Shown: one piece after another, positions 22,851-34,765 of the stretch
Position numbering within the stretch: position 1 is the stretch's first letter
Layout: every line of letters begins with the position of its first letter
From: Cercophora sp. LCS_1
Lineage: Eukaryota; Ascomycota; Sordariomycetes; Sordariales; Lasiosphaeriaceae
Assembly: GCA_036250225.1 (NCBI GenBank)
Contig: JAPZLL010000003.1
Coordinates: 1,054,001-1,118,000, forward strand
Direction: 5' to 3'
DNA length: 64,000 bases
The notes under the pieces: model-generated
Databases searched by the model: none
What the model saw: only the letters and a program-made list of their open reading frames with translations
What the model was told of the DNA's origin: nothing
Program-made: the position numbers and the translations under genes

Positions 22851-25778
22851 CGTGAGGGATCTAGCTTTGGACGGCGGGGGGCACGGCAGAGAGGTGCAGC
22901 TGGGGGAAGGGGTGCAGGAAGCTGCAAAAGGTGTGGATCTGCGACCTCATGCGTTGGTGGGGAGAACAAGCTCGAGCGTGTCGGTCTCGACGAGGATGCG
23001 TTGGGCTGCTGTATCTGGCACTCGACTCGGCGTCGGCAGCAGGAACCGCGCTGCGGTGTCGATCGAGGATGGAGCTGGACAATCTGAGCAGAAAGGAAGC
23101 CAGGGAAGCAAATACAGGCCGCAGGAGGAGCGTGTTAGGAAAACAGCCAGAATGCGGCTTTGATGGAGTGGGCGGCCCCAGGCTTCAGACTGGAGCAACG
23201 CTGCAGAAATGGCGAGGGTAAAAATCGATGCCGCAACGGCGGGCGAATTAGCTCAACGAAGAGGGCCCGCTTGACAGCACCCTGACAAGACCTGACAGGT
23301 AGCCAACGACAAGAATTGGGCAAGGAATGCCTTGGGCAGGCCACAACCAGTGGGTTCGTGAAATCGGGCAGGTTCGACGGGAGAGGCGGATGCCGCTGGT
23401 TATTTTTTTTTGTTGCGGGATACGGGAGAATGGCGACACGAGACCGGATTGGATTGAGCGCAGCGGGTGGTCATGGTGGCCCTTCACCCACGCCTTCGAT
23501 CGGTCTGGTAAATTTCCCCCAGCTGGGCAAGCTGAGTGGCTCGTCATTCGGGCGCCGTGGTCCGTTCGCACTTACTCCCTTACCAAGCGACCGCGGCAGC
23601 ACTTGCAGCTCCGCGCTGTTGTCACTTCTCGAGCGCCTCGAACCCCAAACCTAATGACCACAGGCACGAAATAGCAAACGCAGCAAACAACACTTCGGCT
23701 ACGGTATGGCGTTAACCACCGTTGGTTTTCCATCACGCCAAGTTACCCGTCGTACTTTGCGAAGTCCTCGACGTAAAGCCATCCGCTCGGAACGTCGGTT
23801 CAAGATGCGTTAGAGAAGAATGGGAACATCCGGGGCAGACACAGAGAGGCGTTGGATGGTGCGACGAGACCCGAAGGACATGTTTTCAGGCCCCCAAAAT
23901 ACTGCATTCTGCCCATGCCTTCCCACCATCTACCATGTGGGTGATGTCCCTTATTGAAGTGGCATCTGGCAACAATTGTGGTTGGTGAACGCATCTTTTG
24001 ATACTGGTGCCACTTTGTCTACCCCAACACCATCTCCAAACACCCCTGTTCCTACCGTCTTGAGCGGGCAGCGCACCCGTCATACCTGGAACCACTTTGC
24101 TGTCTTGTTCGACTGTCCAACTGCGAAAGGTAATAAGGGTCATTTTCTGAACAAGTTTGACCTTATGCCACGAATTATCGTTCCAAGCAAATCGAGCAGG
24201 CTGGCGGAAATGCAGTGGCTCTGGACAGTCCGTCCAGGATGACTCTGCAAGCATTGCACATTTACGTTTCATCATGAGTCGCGTAAGGTAGGGGTCATGG
24301 CCAACTTCAAGCTTTGGCGCGCCACGACAAGACAGCCAGTCCCTGCATCGTCGCAACAAGGGAATTGGAAGCTGACCGGGTTGGCGAGCGATGTTACAGT
24401 TCTATCCCAATACCCATCTGATGTTTTCATAATAAGAGTCATTGCAGCCACACGAGCTCTCCCCATCTGAGAATCTGACCGAATGAGATCACGAAGCTGA
24501 TGCAATGTTGATCGCTTCCGCCTGGTCCGGGCCCTTGTCGAGAACACCCATCCATGCGCAACGTAGAATGTCACCCACAGCACCTCAGCGCCCCCTCATT
24601 GCCATCCCCAAAGATTGACTGCATTGCCTCCCACACGGTATGTCGATAGCCGAGTGAGTTAGTCACTGGTGCCACACCTCCAAGAAGTCTCCCAGATCAA
24701 CTCGATCGCTTTGCCCCTCCTAAAGCTCCCAGAAGCATATCGTTCTATTCTGCAGTTATCCGACAAAGCGAGCACAGCCATACGCCGGGAAGGCAGGCGT
24801 CATGTAGAGATCCCCGGCTTTGCTATGTTGCCTACCGTTGAAGTCAGGTGCAACCAAAATTCCGCTTGATGCCGCGCGGTTTTAAAGATTCAAACAAGCA
24901 CTACGTCAGCGTGGGCAAATTTACCGACAGCATGGATACCCCCTCGATAGGGCCACAGGAATCTAACTTCAAAGGAAGGTAGGGTACGTAAGGAGTCTAA
25001 GCACCCCCACGTTCAGGCAAAGCTCTAGCACCCTTGTCCATCCACCAAGAAACCTAAACTCGAAATTCCCTCCTTGAACTCACCTTCAAAGGCGCGAACG
25101 GGGAGTTACTCCCGTGATACCGACACATTGTTTAATCCCTTATTCACCCTTCCCCCATTTCACGCTTTTACGCCTCAGACTGATGTTGCCTTGAAGTGTT
25201 CATCTGAACGTGAAATTAGAAACATTCAGGCTGCCTGAAAACCCCGAAGTTACTATGCCCAAGGTTGTATCAGCACCGGCGCACTGGACACCCCGGCAAT
25301 GCCAATTTTGGATTTCAAAAACGCCTCTTGATTCATTCGAAGCATGCTGCTATTGATGAACGGCGCGGTTGACTGAAGCATGATTTGATGCGTCTTCCCT
25401 TTCGTTGCTAGGTAGCCGTTTCGAGGTTCCAATTTTGTTCTCAGCCCCTTGACGTCCCTCATGATACAGCTTCCATAAAAAAAAAATTGCCCTGAAAGTC
25501 GTGTGTTGGACCATCTAGTCAACTTGAAGTGCGGCGTCGTCAGACGATCTTGATATCACTTGGCCCAGATGCCCCTAATTGCACGAGGTCATTACAAACA
25601 CGCTTTTTGGAGAGGAGAGTCATTTATTGAATGCTATAATAACATTGCAGGACGGCGCGAGCGAAAGCCGTAATCTCATTCCCAACCGACAGAAGGGTGC
25701 ATCCAGTCATGTTTGTCAGCTTACAGCGATGTTCAATGCTCCTGGCATGTCTGGATACTCCCTAGAGAACCAGGCCAG
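22851..25778. other. 2.9-kb intergenic region
   Basis: It contains the Barentsz promoter (22851 to about 23700, GC-rich) and the 3' flank of the aspartic protease gene. Open frames here are short and low in information, and none looks like a protein. No RNA gene, transposon ends or tandem repeats were found. Confidence 0.45.
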
Positions 25779-27388
25779 CTAGAGTGCGCGATCGGTACCT
25801 TCGGCAGTCTGCTTCTCACCCTGACTGGGAGGAGCTGAAGTGTTCTGAAGCTTCTCGATCTTGGGGACGGCGCCGAAGCGGTTCCGGCCTTGGTCCCAAA
25901 TCTGAGCGTCTGGTTAGCCGTGCTCTTCCCCGAGGGGTTGAAGGTCACTTACGGCATATACGGATTTCAAGAACGTATCACCAAGTATGTCAAAGGGATT
26001 CTGACCACGGGACTGAACCCCACCGTACCAGTTCTTGTCGTCAGCCGGTGCGAACAGAAGATCTTCCTTCTGAATGGCGAATTCCTTGCCACCAACCGCA
26101 ACCCTGAAATCAGGCAGAGCATCTGCTGTGATGGTGTTGGGGATGAGGTAGCCCTGGTACTTCTCGCTGTAGGTGGCGCCTGGGATTTTCTCATACAGGG
26201 CGTCACATACTTGGTCCGATAAGAGAGCGAGCGTGGTGCCGGTGTCGGCGATTGCCTTATTCCGATGGAGATGAACCTTCTGGCCGTTGATGGTTACCGT
26301 CTCGCTCGGGAACATCCAGAAGCCCTCAGAGTTGTCGACGGGTGCCCAGGCAATCTCCTCCCCAGAAGACTTGACCAGATCCTGGTCGATCCATCCGAAT
26401 GTGTAGAAGGACTCCTTGCCTTGGTCGCGAGAGCTGTAGAAGCAAGACGTGAAGAGCTCTGCGTCTTTGGGGATATCATCTTGGAGGATCATGTTGACGA
26501 CTGGAGTCGGCTGGGGATCGTGCTTTCCCTTGGTGGTGATCGTATTGATCTTCGGGAATGCCAATCCGAGGAGGCCATCTCCAGCGCCGGAAGAGAATTG
26601 CGCGGACATGTGCTTGGCGAGTTCAATTGATTGATTTTGGATAGCTAGCCCGCCAATCGTTACCACATCTGTGCCAACGTCTCCTGAGGCGGAGCTACCG
26701 TCGCCGTAGGTAATCATCCACGCCTTGTCAGGCTGTGGCTTGTAGGTCGACGACTTGCTCGGGCTGAAAGCATTTCCGCCATGGAAAGCCTGAGATACCA
26801 AGTCCCTGGAGCGAACCTGACGATGACGCGAATTAACGAATGGTGACGGTTACCGGGCAGAGCCAGGCCTGGTCACTCACCCAGAGATCAGAGGAGCCTG
26901 TGTCGAAGTCCAGCTGGACCTTCTGAGGAGGGGTCCCGATGCTGACCTCGCACAGGTACATGGAATCGTTCTGCTGATCCGCAGCAGCCACCTCACCAGC
27001 ATGGCCGTTGTCGAGGCGCTTCACAAGAGCCGAGTGCCTTCGGGAATGGCTAGGCCACTTGAAGTCAGGGTCGAGGACATACTTGTGGACATAGCGGCCG
27101 GGTTTTGTGGGCTGGAAGCCAAATCGGTTGAGCAGATGGACATAAGACTTGAGTCCATCCGGCTTGTACTTCATGTTGTGGATCACCTTGACCTTGTAGA
27201 GGCCCAGATCCTGACGCAATCCTGAATACAGAGAAATTAGTCGAACGCCGTTTGCGGGAGGTATAAGAAAAATCATAGGGGCGTTCCAGGAGCACCCGAA
27301 TATTGCCCCATGTAGCGGTACTTCGGGGGAGATGGGAAAGCTGGTGGAATCACCACTTACTGGCTTGGACTTGAAAGATGGCTTCCAT
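25779..27388 (-). CDS. pepsin-type (A1) aspartic protease without signal peptide
   Basis: Exons 27388-27361 (28 nt), 27221-26881, 26816-25953 and 25901-25779 give 451 aa. Both catalytic motifs are intact: [10 protein letters not shown] with Asp at about 116, and ADTGTT with Asp at about 314. The flap Tyr (MITYGDGSS) is at about 160. The closing [14 protein letters not shown] is followed by an [13 protein letters not shown] strand in the last exon. The N-terminus, [20 protein letters not shown], has no hydrophobic leader, unlike secreted endothiapepsin or penicillopepsin. A propeptide-like basic segment (residues 17-80) precedes the enzyme domain. Either the enzyme is intracellular or reaches its site by another route, or an upstream leader exon is missing. 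The tail after residue 430 is hydrophilic and not required for the fold. Substrate unknown. Confidence 0.9.
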
Positions 27389-28505
27389 TGCGACTCGAGA
27401 CTGGCTGAGCAGAAGGGATTTGGGCGCGGACTGGAGAGAGGGCCAAGAGAGAGATGAAACGGGGAACTAGAGAGTTGATGGTTTATCGATGAGTGTTTGG
27501 GAGAATGACCACGATGAGGTGGTAGTTGGTGACTCAGGAGGGAGGATGACCTGTTGGAAACACACGACGGGGAAGGTGGGCCGGGAGGTGACCCCCCGGT
27601 GCTTCTTATTCAACACCAGGGGCAAGAGCAAACCTAGAACTCGACGCCTAATCGAGCTCGCAACTGGGAACCTAAGAAGTTACCAGCAGTAATAATGGAA
27701 CGTACATCAGAAAAATCACGCGCAGTATGTGCGGGGCCTCGCGGGTCCGCTTAAGGAAGGCACCTGCGTGACTTCGGAGGTAAGTACTCTGAGACAACCT
27801 TTTTGCAGATGCTAGAAGGGATACTCTGCGTGTGGCCGACCCATCGTGGCCACTGGGAAGGTGCTTCGGGTGTTAAGACGCCCAACCCCCTCCTGCCTGT
27901 CGGCACTCTTCAACAAAGAGTCCCAACTCACACGTCAATCGAGATATGGGGTTGAATGTCCTGGGAGCTGCAGAACTGTCAAATATCGTTGAATCGCTAC
28001 TGTTCCTACACATGGACGCTTCCCCACCAATGTCTCCTTATTGAGAGGTAGGTACCGGTTGTGATGTGATATTTGTCCGTAATCCCTTGCACCTCGATGT
28101 TATCGACCACGGTCATACGGGGTGTTTGAATGGTGGAAGCTGCATCCAGTGAGTTGTTTTGTAGAAAGTCATGTGCGATCCGGCAAACGAGGACCTTGGA
28201 CCGTGTAGCCATCGACTCGGGGAGGTGCCACGCGGACCGAAGGTGACCCTCGGCCCCGAGCCCCAGTCAGCGAGAACGAGGTATGTCATCAGAGACATTC
28301 ATGGATCGTTACTTCCCGCTGTTTTCCATGGCCGCACGGTAATGGAAGCGTCGGGGCGGACTCGGTCCCGGAGCGGATATTGGCTCACGCCCGCAAGTTA
28401 ACGGCGAGGAGGGATTGAGTCGACGCGACGGAGACCAATGTCACTCGTTCCTTTACGGAGTTCAAAGACCCGGGCCGTTGACGTGATTTCGCTTCAGGTT
28501 GTGAA
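27389..28505. other. intergenic: protease promoter and ABZ2 3' flank
   Basis: 1.1 kb with no supportable gene. It includes a short GC-rich stretch around 27720-27780 and pyrimidine tracts near 27860-27900. Nothing else was recognised. Confidence 0.45.
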
Positions 28506-29392
28506 TTACAACTTTATTCTCCCAAAAACGAAACCCCTGACACCATTGCTCAACCAACACCCTTCGCCATCAACAAGGGAATCCCTTGAAATGGTTCCCT
28601 CCGTGGTTAGACCACTGTATGATGTTAGAGTCATGCGAAAGGTACTCGAGGGGGTTTCATGGCGCACCTTTCCAAAGCCCATCTTCTGCTTGTACCGTCT
28701 TGACCACCGTTGCCGGTCTGGGGGTCATATTGCTTGCTGACGACTGGTGTGACCCATCTCGAGTTTCTCCAGAAATAAGGTGTTGTTATTGATCCTTCCA
28801 TGATCGATTCATCTGCATCATTGACAAGAAGCACTTCCTTCTGATCTGGGAGCCCGATATGGGCCCTTTGTCGTGCTTTCTCATACATTTCTCGCTGAGT
28901 AGTCTTGAAATGCGTGTACTCAGATTGAGAGGTTCCGATGTCGGCAATCACAACTTCGTATTCCGGGGTGGTTGATGGCAAGGCCGAAATCACATTGACT
29001 TCACCCAGCTCCGCTTTTGGAACGGGCAGGTTCGGAGGATAGAGGTTTTGAAGGCGAGTTTCGGCGATTGGAGAATAACTAACTCCCATCTCTCCATGCT
29101 TGGAGATTGTTACCCTCACTCTTAGGGGTTTCTCTTTCTGGGATTCCTCTATACTGTTCAAAATGAGCTGGGCGAGCCGCTTCAACCCCAGTTCGCCGGC
29201 CAGGACACTAGTCGCTACGTCCCAGCCCCAGTGCATTGCAGCTTTCAACATGCGATCGCGGTGAAAATCGAGCATGTAGAGGGGTGAACTATTTTCATAG
29301 TTCCAACCATTGTTGACAAGGTTGCTGGTGGGAATCTGCAGGAGCGCGGGATCATAACGTAAAGAGGAGAACAGCTGGAAGCCGGAGCTCAT
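28506..29392 (-). CDS. ABZ2: 4-amino-4-deoxychorismate lyase (Abz2), PLP fold-type IV
   Basis: Exons 29392-28668 and 28614-28506 (intron 53 bp) give 277 aa. The N-terminus FQLFSSLRYDPALLQ and the core YMLDFHRDRMLKAAMHWGW match fungal aminodeoxychorismate lyases. HFKTTQREMYEKARQR holds the expected PLP lysine (about residue 163), and NDADESIMEGSITTPYFW is the class-IV aminotransferase/lyase motif. The second exon restores a conserved end (WLSNGVRGFVFGRIKL). Without splicing the frame would run into MKPPRVPFA and stop. Reaction: 4-amino-4-deoxychorismate to p-aminobenzoate plus pyruvate, in the folate pathway, presumably cytosolic. The gene is divergent from TOM70 across a 438-bp promoter region. 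Confidence 0.9.
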
Positions 29393-29830
29393 ATTGGCGG
29401 AGGGCTTAGAAATGATCTGTAATGTTTACTTGCTCCTCTTTTGTACATATATGTGACTTCAGAGCAGTGTGCCTGAGTGACCACGGCTGGTCTTACATGC
29501 GGTCTTGGGGCTATTGGCGCCTGAGGCAGGAAGGCCTGTTCGATCTGGTCCGCGCCATTCCTGACTTGGTTAGACCCATACCTTTGCGCCGCAGCGTTGC
29601 CAGCGCCAGGTCTTGCTTTGGGACAAAAGCGCGCTAAGCTATTTTTTTTGTCCGCAGCTTCAGCAACTCAACTGCGGGCCTTCAACTGCTCTCAGCGGAT
29701 CTCAACGTGCACCACCACGGAGGCCAAACATCACCAATTGATCTCATTCCGACCTGCATTTCTACTTCTTAGTTGAAATTGTCTCTCTTCGGCTCAATAC
29801 GACCATTTCCTTGTCAGTACTACCGCAGCC
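29393..29830. promoter_or_regulatory. divergent promoter region ABZ2 / TOM70
   Basis: This 438-bp space separates two divergent start codons. It contains a T run near 29642 and pyrimidine-rich stretches before the TOM70 ATG. It must hold both promoters, but no specific factor site could be assigned. Confidence 0.55.
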
Positions 29831-31915
29831 ATGGCACCCGCTGCGTTTCCTCCTATCCCCCAGGCTACCCCGGTAACCGTGCCTGCCGACTCGTCGCTTT
29901 GGGATCGCATTTCGACCTGGGTGTCTGAGAACAAGGCTGTCGTGTACACGATAGCTGGTGTTGCCGTTGTCGTTACTGGTGCTGGTGCTGTTTACTATAT
30001 TCGAAGTAGCTCAGAGTCCAAGGTAAGCCTTTTTTTCAATGACGTCGCCACCCCGACTATCTAGGCGAGGTTGCTAGGTGGTTCCCAATCACCGGTGTTG
30101 GCCTTGGATCAGGACCCCTCTAACATGGAACCAAGGACACCGAGCCCAGGCCGAGCAAAAAAGAGCGACGGAAGCGGAAACAGGTCGAGAAGGAGGCTGA
30201 AGCCGAGAAGGCCGCCGCTGAGCGAGAAACTGCCGCCGCATCGACACCGGCCCAGGGCCAGACTGCCAAAGTTGAGTCGGCCGATGATCTTCCGGAAATC
30301 GACGAAACAACTGTGGAACGCCTTTCCGCTGCCGAACGCGAAGAGTACGCAGGTAAACTCAAGGTCCTCGGTAATAAGGCCTACGGCGCCAAAGATTTTC
30401 AGAAGGCTATTGGTCTGTATTCCCAAGCCATTCTTTGCAAAGCCGACCCTGTCTACTATTCCAACAGGGCAGCTTGTTACAATGCATTGAGCGAATGGGA
30501 GAAGGTAGTCGAGGATACGACGGCAGCGATCCAGCTTGACCCCCAGTACATCAAGGCGCTCAACCGTCGCGCAAATGCCTACGACCAGCTGGGAAAATAT
30601 AGTGAGGCGCTCTTGGATTTCACGGCGAGTTGTATCATCGACGGGTTCCGGAATGAGCAAAGCGCTCTTGCGGTTGAGCGGTTGCTCAAGAAGTTCGCCG
30701 AGTCCAAAGCAAAGGAGATTCTTCAGACCAAGGAAGCGAAGCTCCCAAGCCCGACCTTCGTCAGCAACTATCTTCAGAGCTTCAGGCCAAGACCACGTCC
30801 CGATGGCTTGGAGCGGTCAGCAGAGCTCTCCGAGAATACCGGAAAGGGTCAGCTACAGCTTGGCCTGAACCATCTGGAGAACAAAACTGGCACCGGATAC
30901 GAGCAAGCAGCAGCAGCTTTTGAGAAGGCTTTGGAGCTCGGGGACATTGAGGGGTATGAGGCTTTCGCGTATAATATGCGAGGCACATTCCGCTGCCTGA
31001 AGGGGAAACATGAGAAGGCACTCGCCGACCTCACAAGAAGCATCGAGCTGGACCCAACGCTCACCCAAAGCTATATCAAGCGAGCAAGCATGAACCTCGA
31101 ACTGGGTATGTGGTGTTACCTGGTCTCCCAAGTTTTGATTACTGACTGATGGTACTAGGTCACCCTGAGAAGGCGCAAGAAGATTTTGCCAAGGCCAAGG
31201 ACCAGAACCCCGACGACCCCGACATTTATTACCACAGGGCTCAGCTCCACTTCATTCAACAGCAGTTTGGGGACGCTGCCAAGGACTACCAAAAGTCGAT
31301 TGATCTAGACAACGATTTCATCTTCTCTCACATTCAGCTGGGTGTAACCCAGTACAAGATGGGGTCCATAGCCTCATCCAACTCCACCTTCCGTCGATGC
31401 ATCAAGAACTTCGAGAAGATCCCCGATGTATACAATTACTTTGGCGAGCTCTTGCTCGACCAATCCAAGTTCCAAGAGGCGATTGAGAAGTTTGACAGGG
31501 CAATTGAGCTGGAGAAGGAGATGAAGCCTACGTGTATGAACGTGCTGCCTCTCATCAACAAGTCTCTTGCCCTGTTCCAGTGGAAGCAGGACTATTCTGA
31601 GGCCGAGAAGCTTTGCGACAAAGCTTTGATCAGTAAGTTTTCCCTTCACATCGTCTTTCGCATGTTGATTAACGCCTGTCAGTTGACCCCGAGTGCGATA
31701 TTGCCGTTGCTACAATGGCCCAGCTTCTTCTGCAGCAAGGCAAGGTCACAGAGGCGCTGAAGTACTTTGAGCGTGCGGCAGACCTGGCTCGCACGGAAGG
31801 AGAGTTGGTCAACGCTCTTTCTTACGCTGAGGCAACTAGGACACAGATTCAGGTACAGGAGAAGTACCCGGACCTTGCAATGAAACTTGCAGGGTCCTCG
31901 GCCATGGTCAGGTAA
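29831..31915 (+). CDS. TOM70: mitochondrial import receptor Tom70
   Basis: Exons 29831-30022, 30136-31105, 31159-31632 and 31683-31915 give 622 aa, the usual Tom70 length. Residues about 36-57 form the single N-terminal membrane anchor ([20 protein letters not shown]). The first intron then joins to a highly charged linker ([20 protein letters not shown]). TPR repeats follow: [20 protein letters not shown] and [20 protein letters not shown] form the clamp that binds the Hsp70/Hsp90 EEVD tail, and further repeats run to the C-terminus ([40 protein letters not shown]). Family role: outer-membrane receptor for hydrophobic precursors such as carriers, passing them to the Tom40 pore. All four exon junctions keep TPR helices intact. 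Divergent from ABZ2. Confidence 0.96.
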
Positions 31916-32611
31916 CCTGCGGAACAATTCTTCCCGTATCGACGTGAAAACAACAATGCGGTCTTTTTCATTCAGCGCCAGGCGGAATCAATGCCTCTTG
32001 GACACGCTTCCTCATGACGGAGTTTAGATTGCCCCTTGGCCATGTACAACAACTGATGTGAGTAGTATTTCATTCCCATGACGTTACTGGGACTGGATGG
32101 CAGATGTACATAAGTATATAATAACAAAAGCGCTCTTCACACCAATCGATACCAATGTGTGCCGTGGTGGAAAGTGGCGTATGATGCCAAACCCATGATA
32201 CCACGCCACCAAGAGATGATTGTCAGAAGGCGAAGAGTATATACACTGTAATCAAGCCTAGAATTACTACTAACTAAAGCTGTTATCTAACGGCTGGAGC
32301 CCTTCACCTACTCCTCCGGGGCTGCATTACTAGATACTGACTGCCATACAACAAAAATGACACACGAAAAGAAACCGCAGGGTATTTTGGCAGGCATATC
32401 TCACCCACCAACCGACATGTTGGCTAAACCAACTGACTGCAGTAGTAAAAAAAAAAAAAAAGGAAGGGTAAAACTGTAACAACGTGATTAACGCCCCTGG
32501 TTCCCACAAGATCAGCCTTCTTTTGACTCTCTTTACTCGGCACATCACGTCCTTCATCACACCCGCTCCCCCAAACCCTCATACGTTGGAGTTTTAGATG
32601 ATCGATTGCGC
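31916..32611. other. intergenic, convergent 3' ends of TOM70 and SSO1
   Basis: No coding signal. It has an A15 run at 32447-32461 (T15 on the SSO1 sense strand), probably within or next to its 3' UTR. Tom70 3' UTR sequence is AT-rich around 32100-32300. Confidence 0.5.
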
Positions 32612-33780
32612 TTAGTTTGTTGCATTTTGCGCAGTATTGGTTGCGTTCCTTGTCAGAGCAACACCCAGCCCAACGCCAAGAGCAATTGCAATGACAATGA
32701 GAACAACAACAAACAGGCACCACCACTTGAGCTTGCGGCGGCGGCGGGCTGAGTCGATGCCCTTGTCAATGTGGACATTGGCGTTGACCAAATCTTGCTT
32801 TGTTTGCTCAGCCATGGTAGCTACATTTTCGACAATGGGCTCCTGCAGCGCAAGCTGCGTCTCCAGGCCTTGGAAGAGGTCGACAAGTTCCTCGAGTGTG
32901 CGGCGGATCTTCTCCATGTCGTTGTGCTGAGCGCGGACATTGCCGAGAACAGCAGATGCTTGACCGGAGCGATTGGATTTAAGCTGTGGCATTGTCAGAA
33001 AATACAAGTGCGTTGAAAAGGGGCAAGACATACAGCAGTTTGAAAGATACCCTCATTGCCCCAGTCAGCGTCAGCGGCTTGCCGCACTTCCTCCTCTGAG
33101 GCCTGGGGGTTGATGATGCGGTATTGGCGAGAAATCTGCTCGCGGTAACGTTCCTTGTACTGAGACTCCTCCTGAATGAATTTTTGGATCGCCGCCTTGA
33201 ACTCGTTGTTGATGATCTCGTATTGGCGCTTCTTGAGCCCAAAGCTCCCGTCGGTCGTGCGCTCGGCGTCGCTCTTGAGCTGAGAGATTTGGCCCCTGAT
33301 CGAGGTGTTCCTCAGCTGTGTCTGTGCTACCAAGTCGTCCAATTGCCGCTGCGCCGAACCGTCGTTGCTCGTGAGCGCACGCTGGTGAAGCGTCGCGATG
33401 TTCTGGATGTTCGTGCCCAGGCCTTGGATGTCGCTCCGGATGGCCGAGACCCGCGAAAGAAAGTCGCCTTGGGACAAGACATGGCCGGTTGGTTGCTGGG
33501 GTTGATCGTACTGCTGGTCATAAGGCTGCAGCTCATGTTGCTCCTGCGCGGGCGCCTCATGTTAGCTGTCAGTCCTCTCCTGAATCACCATCGCATTGCG
33601 ATCGCCTCGGGTCGGCGCCGGGGCATCGAGACTTGAGCCGGAGCCCAAGCTTACTGATCAGACCCGCGAATGCCGGACGAGGCACGAACAGACGAGAACG
33701 AAGGAGGGACCTACCTGTTGACCATAGTTGCCGTAGCCAGCCTCCGCCGAGGGAGCCTGGTTGTAGGGGTTGTAGGACAT
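32612..33780 (-). CDS. SSO1: plasma-membrane syntaxin (t-SNARE, Sso1/Syn1)
   Basis: Exons 33780-33715, 33543-33034 and 32983-32612 (introns 171 and 50 bp) give 315 aa. The N-terminus is Tyr/Gln/Pro-rich (MSYNPYNQAPSAEAGYGNYG). Next comes the Habc regulatory bundle (FLSRVSAIRSDIQGLGTNIQ, FGLKKRQYEIINNEFKAAIQ). The SNARE helix lies at about 208-271 (DMEKIRRTLEELVDLFQGLE) with the zero-layer Gln at about 239. A basic RRRRKLK stop-transfer patch precedes the C-terminal membrane anchor (about 279-303). Family role: Qa-SNARE on the plasma membrane, pairing with Sec9 and Snc to fuse secretory vesicles; in filamentous fungi it is concentrated away from or behind the hyphal apex depending on the paralogue. 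The 171-bp first intron is the longest intron resolved in the window. Confidence 0.95.
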
Positions 33781-34765
33781 GACTGGTTCTAGACCTGCTC
33801 AATTGATGGGAAAATTTGCAGTCGGGTCTGTTGGTTGTCTTCAGATGGTGCTCTTGGGGGATGACACGGGAGCAACCAGTCGGTTGGCGACTTTCTGAGC
33901 GAGCCTTGGCGCGCCTGGGAGATTGACCAGTGCAGTCCCTTTGGCGTCGACCAATCGTGAGCGTTGAGCTTGGGAAGTGTGGTGGCCAGGCTTGTGGTGT
34001 AGGATCCACTAAAAACCCTGGTTCAACTTCCGAACGGGCGCAGGCTAGGGCGGCCGCTGCCTGGCTCAAGTCACCCGCTGTTCACAAGGCTGTTGCTCGC
34101 TGCAACTGTATTTTTGCGTTGACTTGACACAGAACAGGTTTTTGCGCTAGAAAACAATCGCCACATCTAGTGTATGCGGAGTGGTCTTATGGGAAAAAGG
34201 CTCAAAGACATCACAAAGCGTGCAAACAGGTCAAAGCAGAGCCCCTTCCAAGCTGGCGTTATGGTGGTTTAGTGCCAGGCTTTATTTCTTGCCAATGCTT
34301 GCCGGATGCCACGAGCGTTTTTAGGGGAGCTGGTGGCAAGCTGATCAACTTTCAGACGGCTAGCCGGAAGTATCTCCATTCGTTCGGATGGTCATCCAAC
34401 CTGCGTCGTAACGTATGAGGCTGTGAATGTGGATCCTGCCAATCGTTCCCGTATTACGTACCTAGCACGCACGCGTCTTTTCGGCCCCTCGAAGCTTTCC
34501 AAGTGAGCAAAACGGCAATTTCGGAGGAGACACAATTCCCAAACCCAAGGTCTATAGCTGCTTGGTGAGCTCACGTTTCGATGACTTTGCAGTTCGCGTG
34601 CCATCCTCTCACACTTCTACACTGTGTCTTGTGTAGACATCCCGACTATATCTTCGGCGCGGGTTCGCAGAGCACATCTTTGCGGAATTGAGATTGAACG
34701 CTGCCAATCTCGGGTATCTCCTGTACATTCCCTTCCCCTCTCAGACTTTGAGCCAGCTGCAAAGA
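33781..34765. other. intergenic: SSO1 promoter and IMP4 3' flank
   Basis: 985 bp with no supportable gene. A few short open frames are visible, but none has protein-like composition. Confidence 0.5.

Noticed and set aside
22474..23163. 229-codon plus-strand frame opposite Barentsz exon 1
   Set aside because: Shadow of the Btz-encoding exon and its promoter; no protein character.
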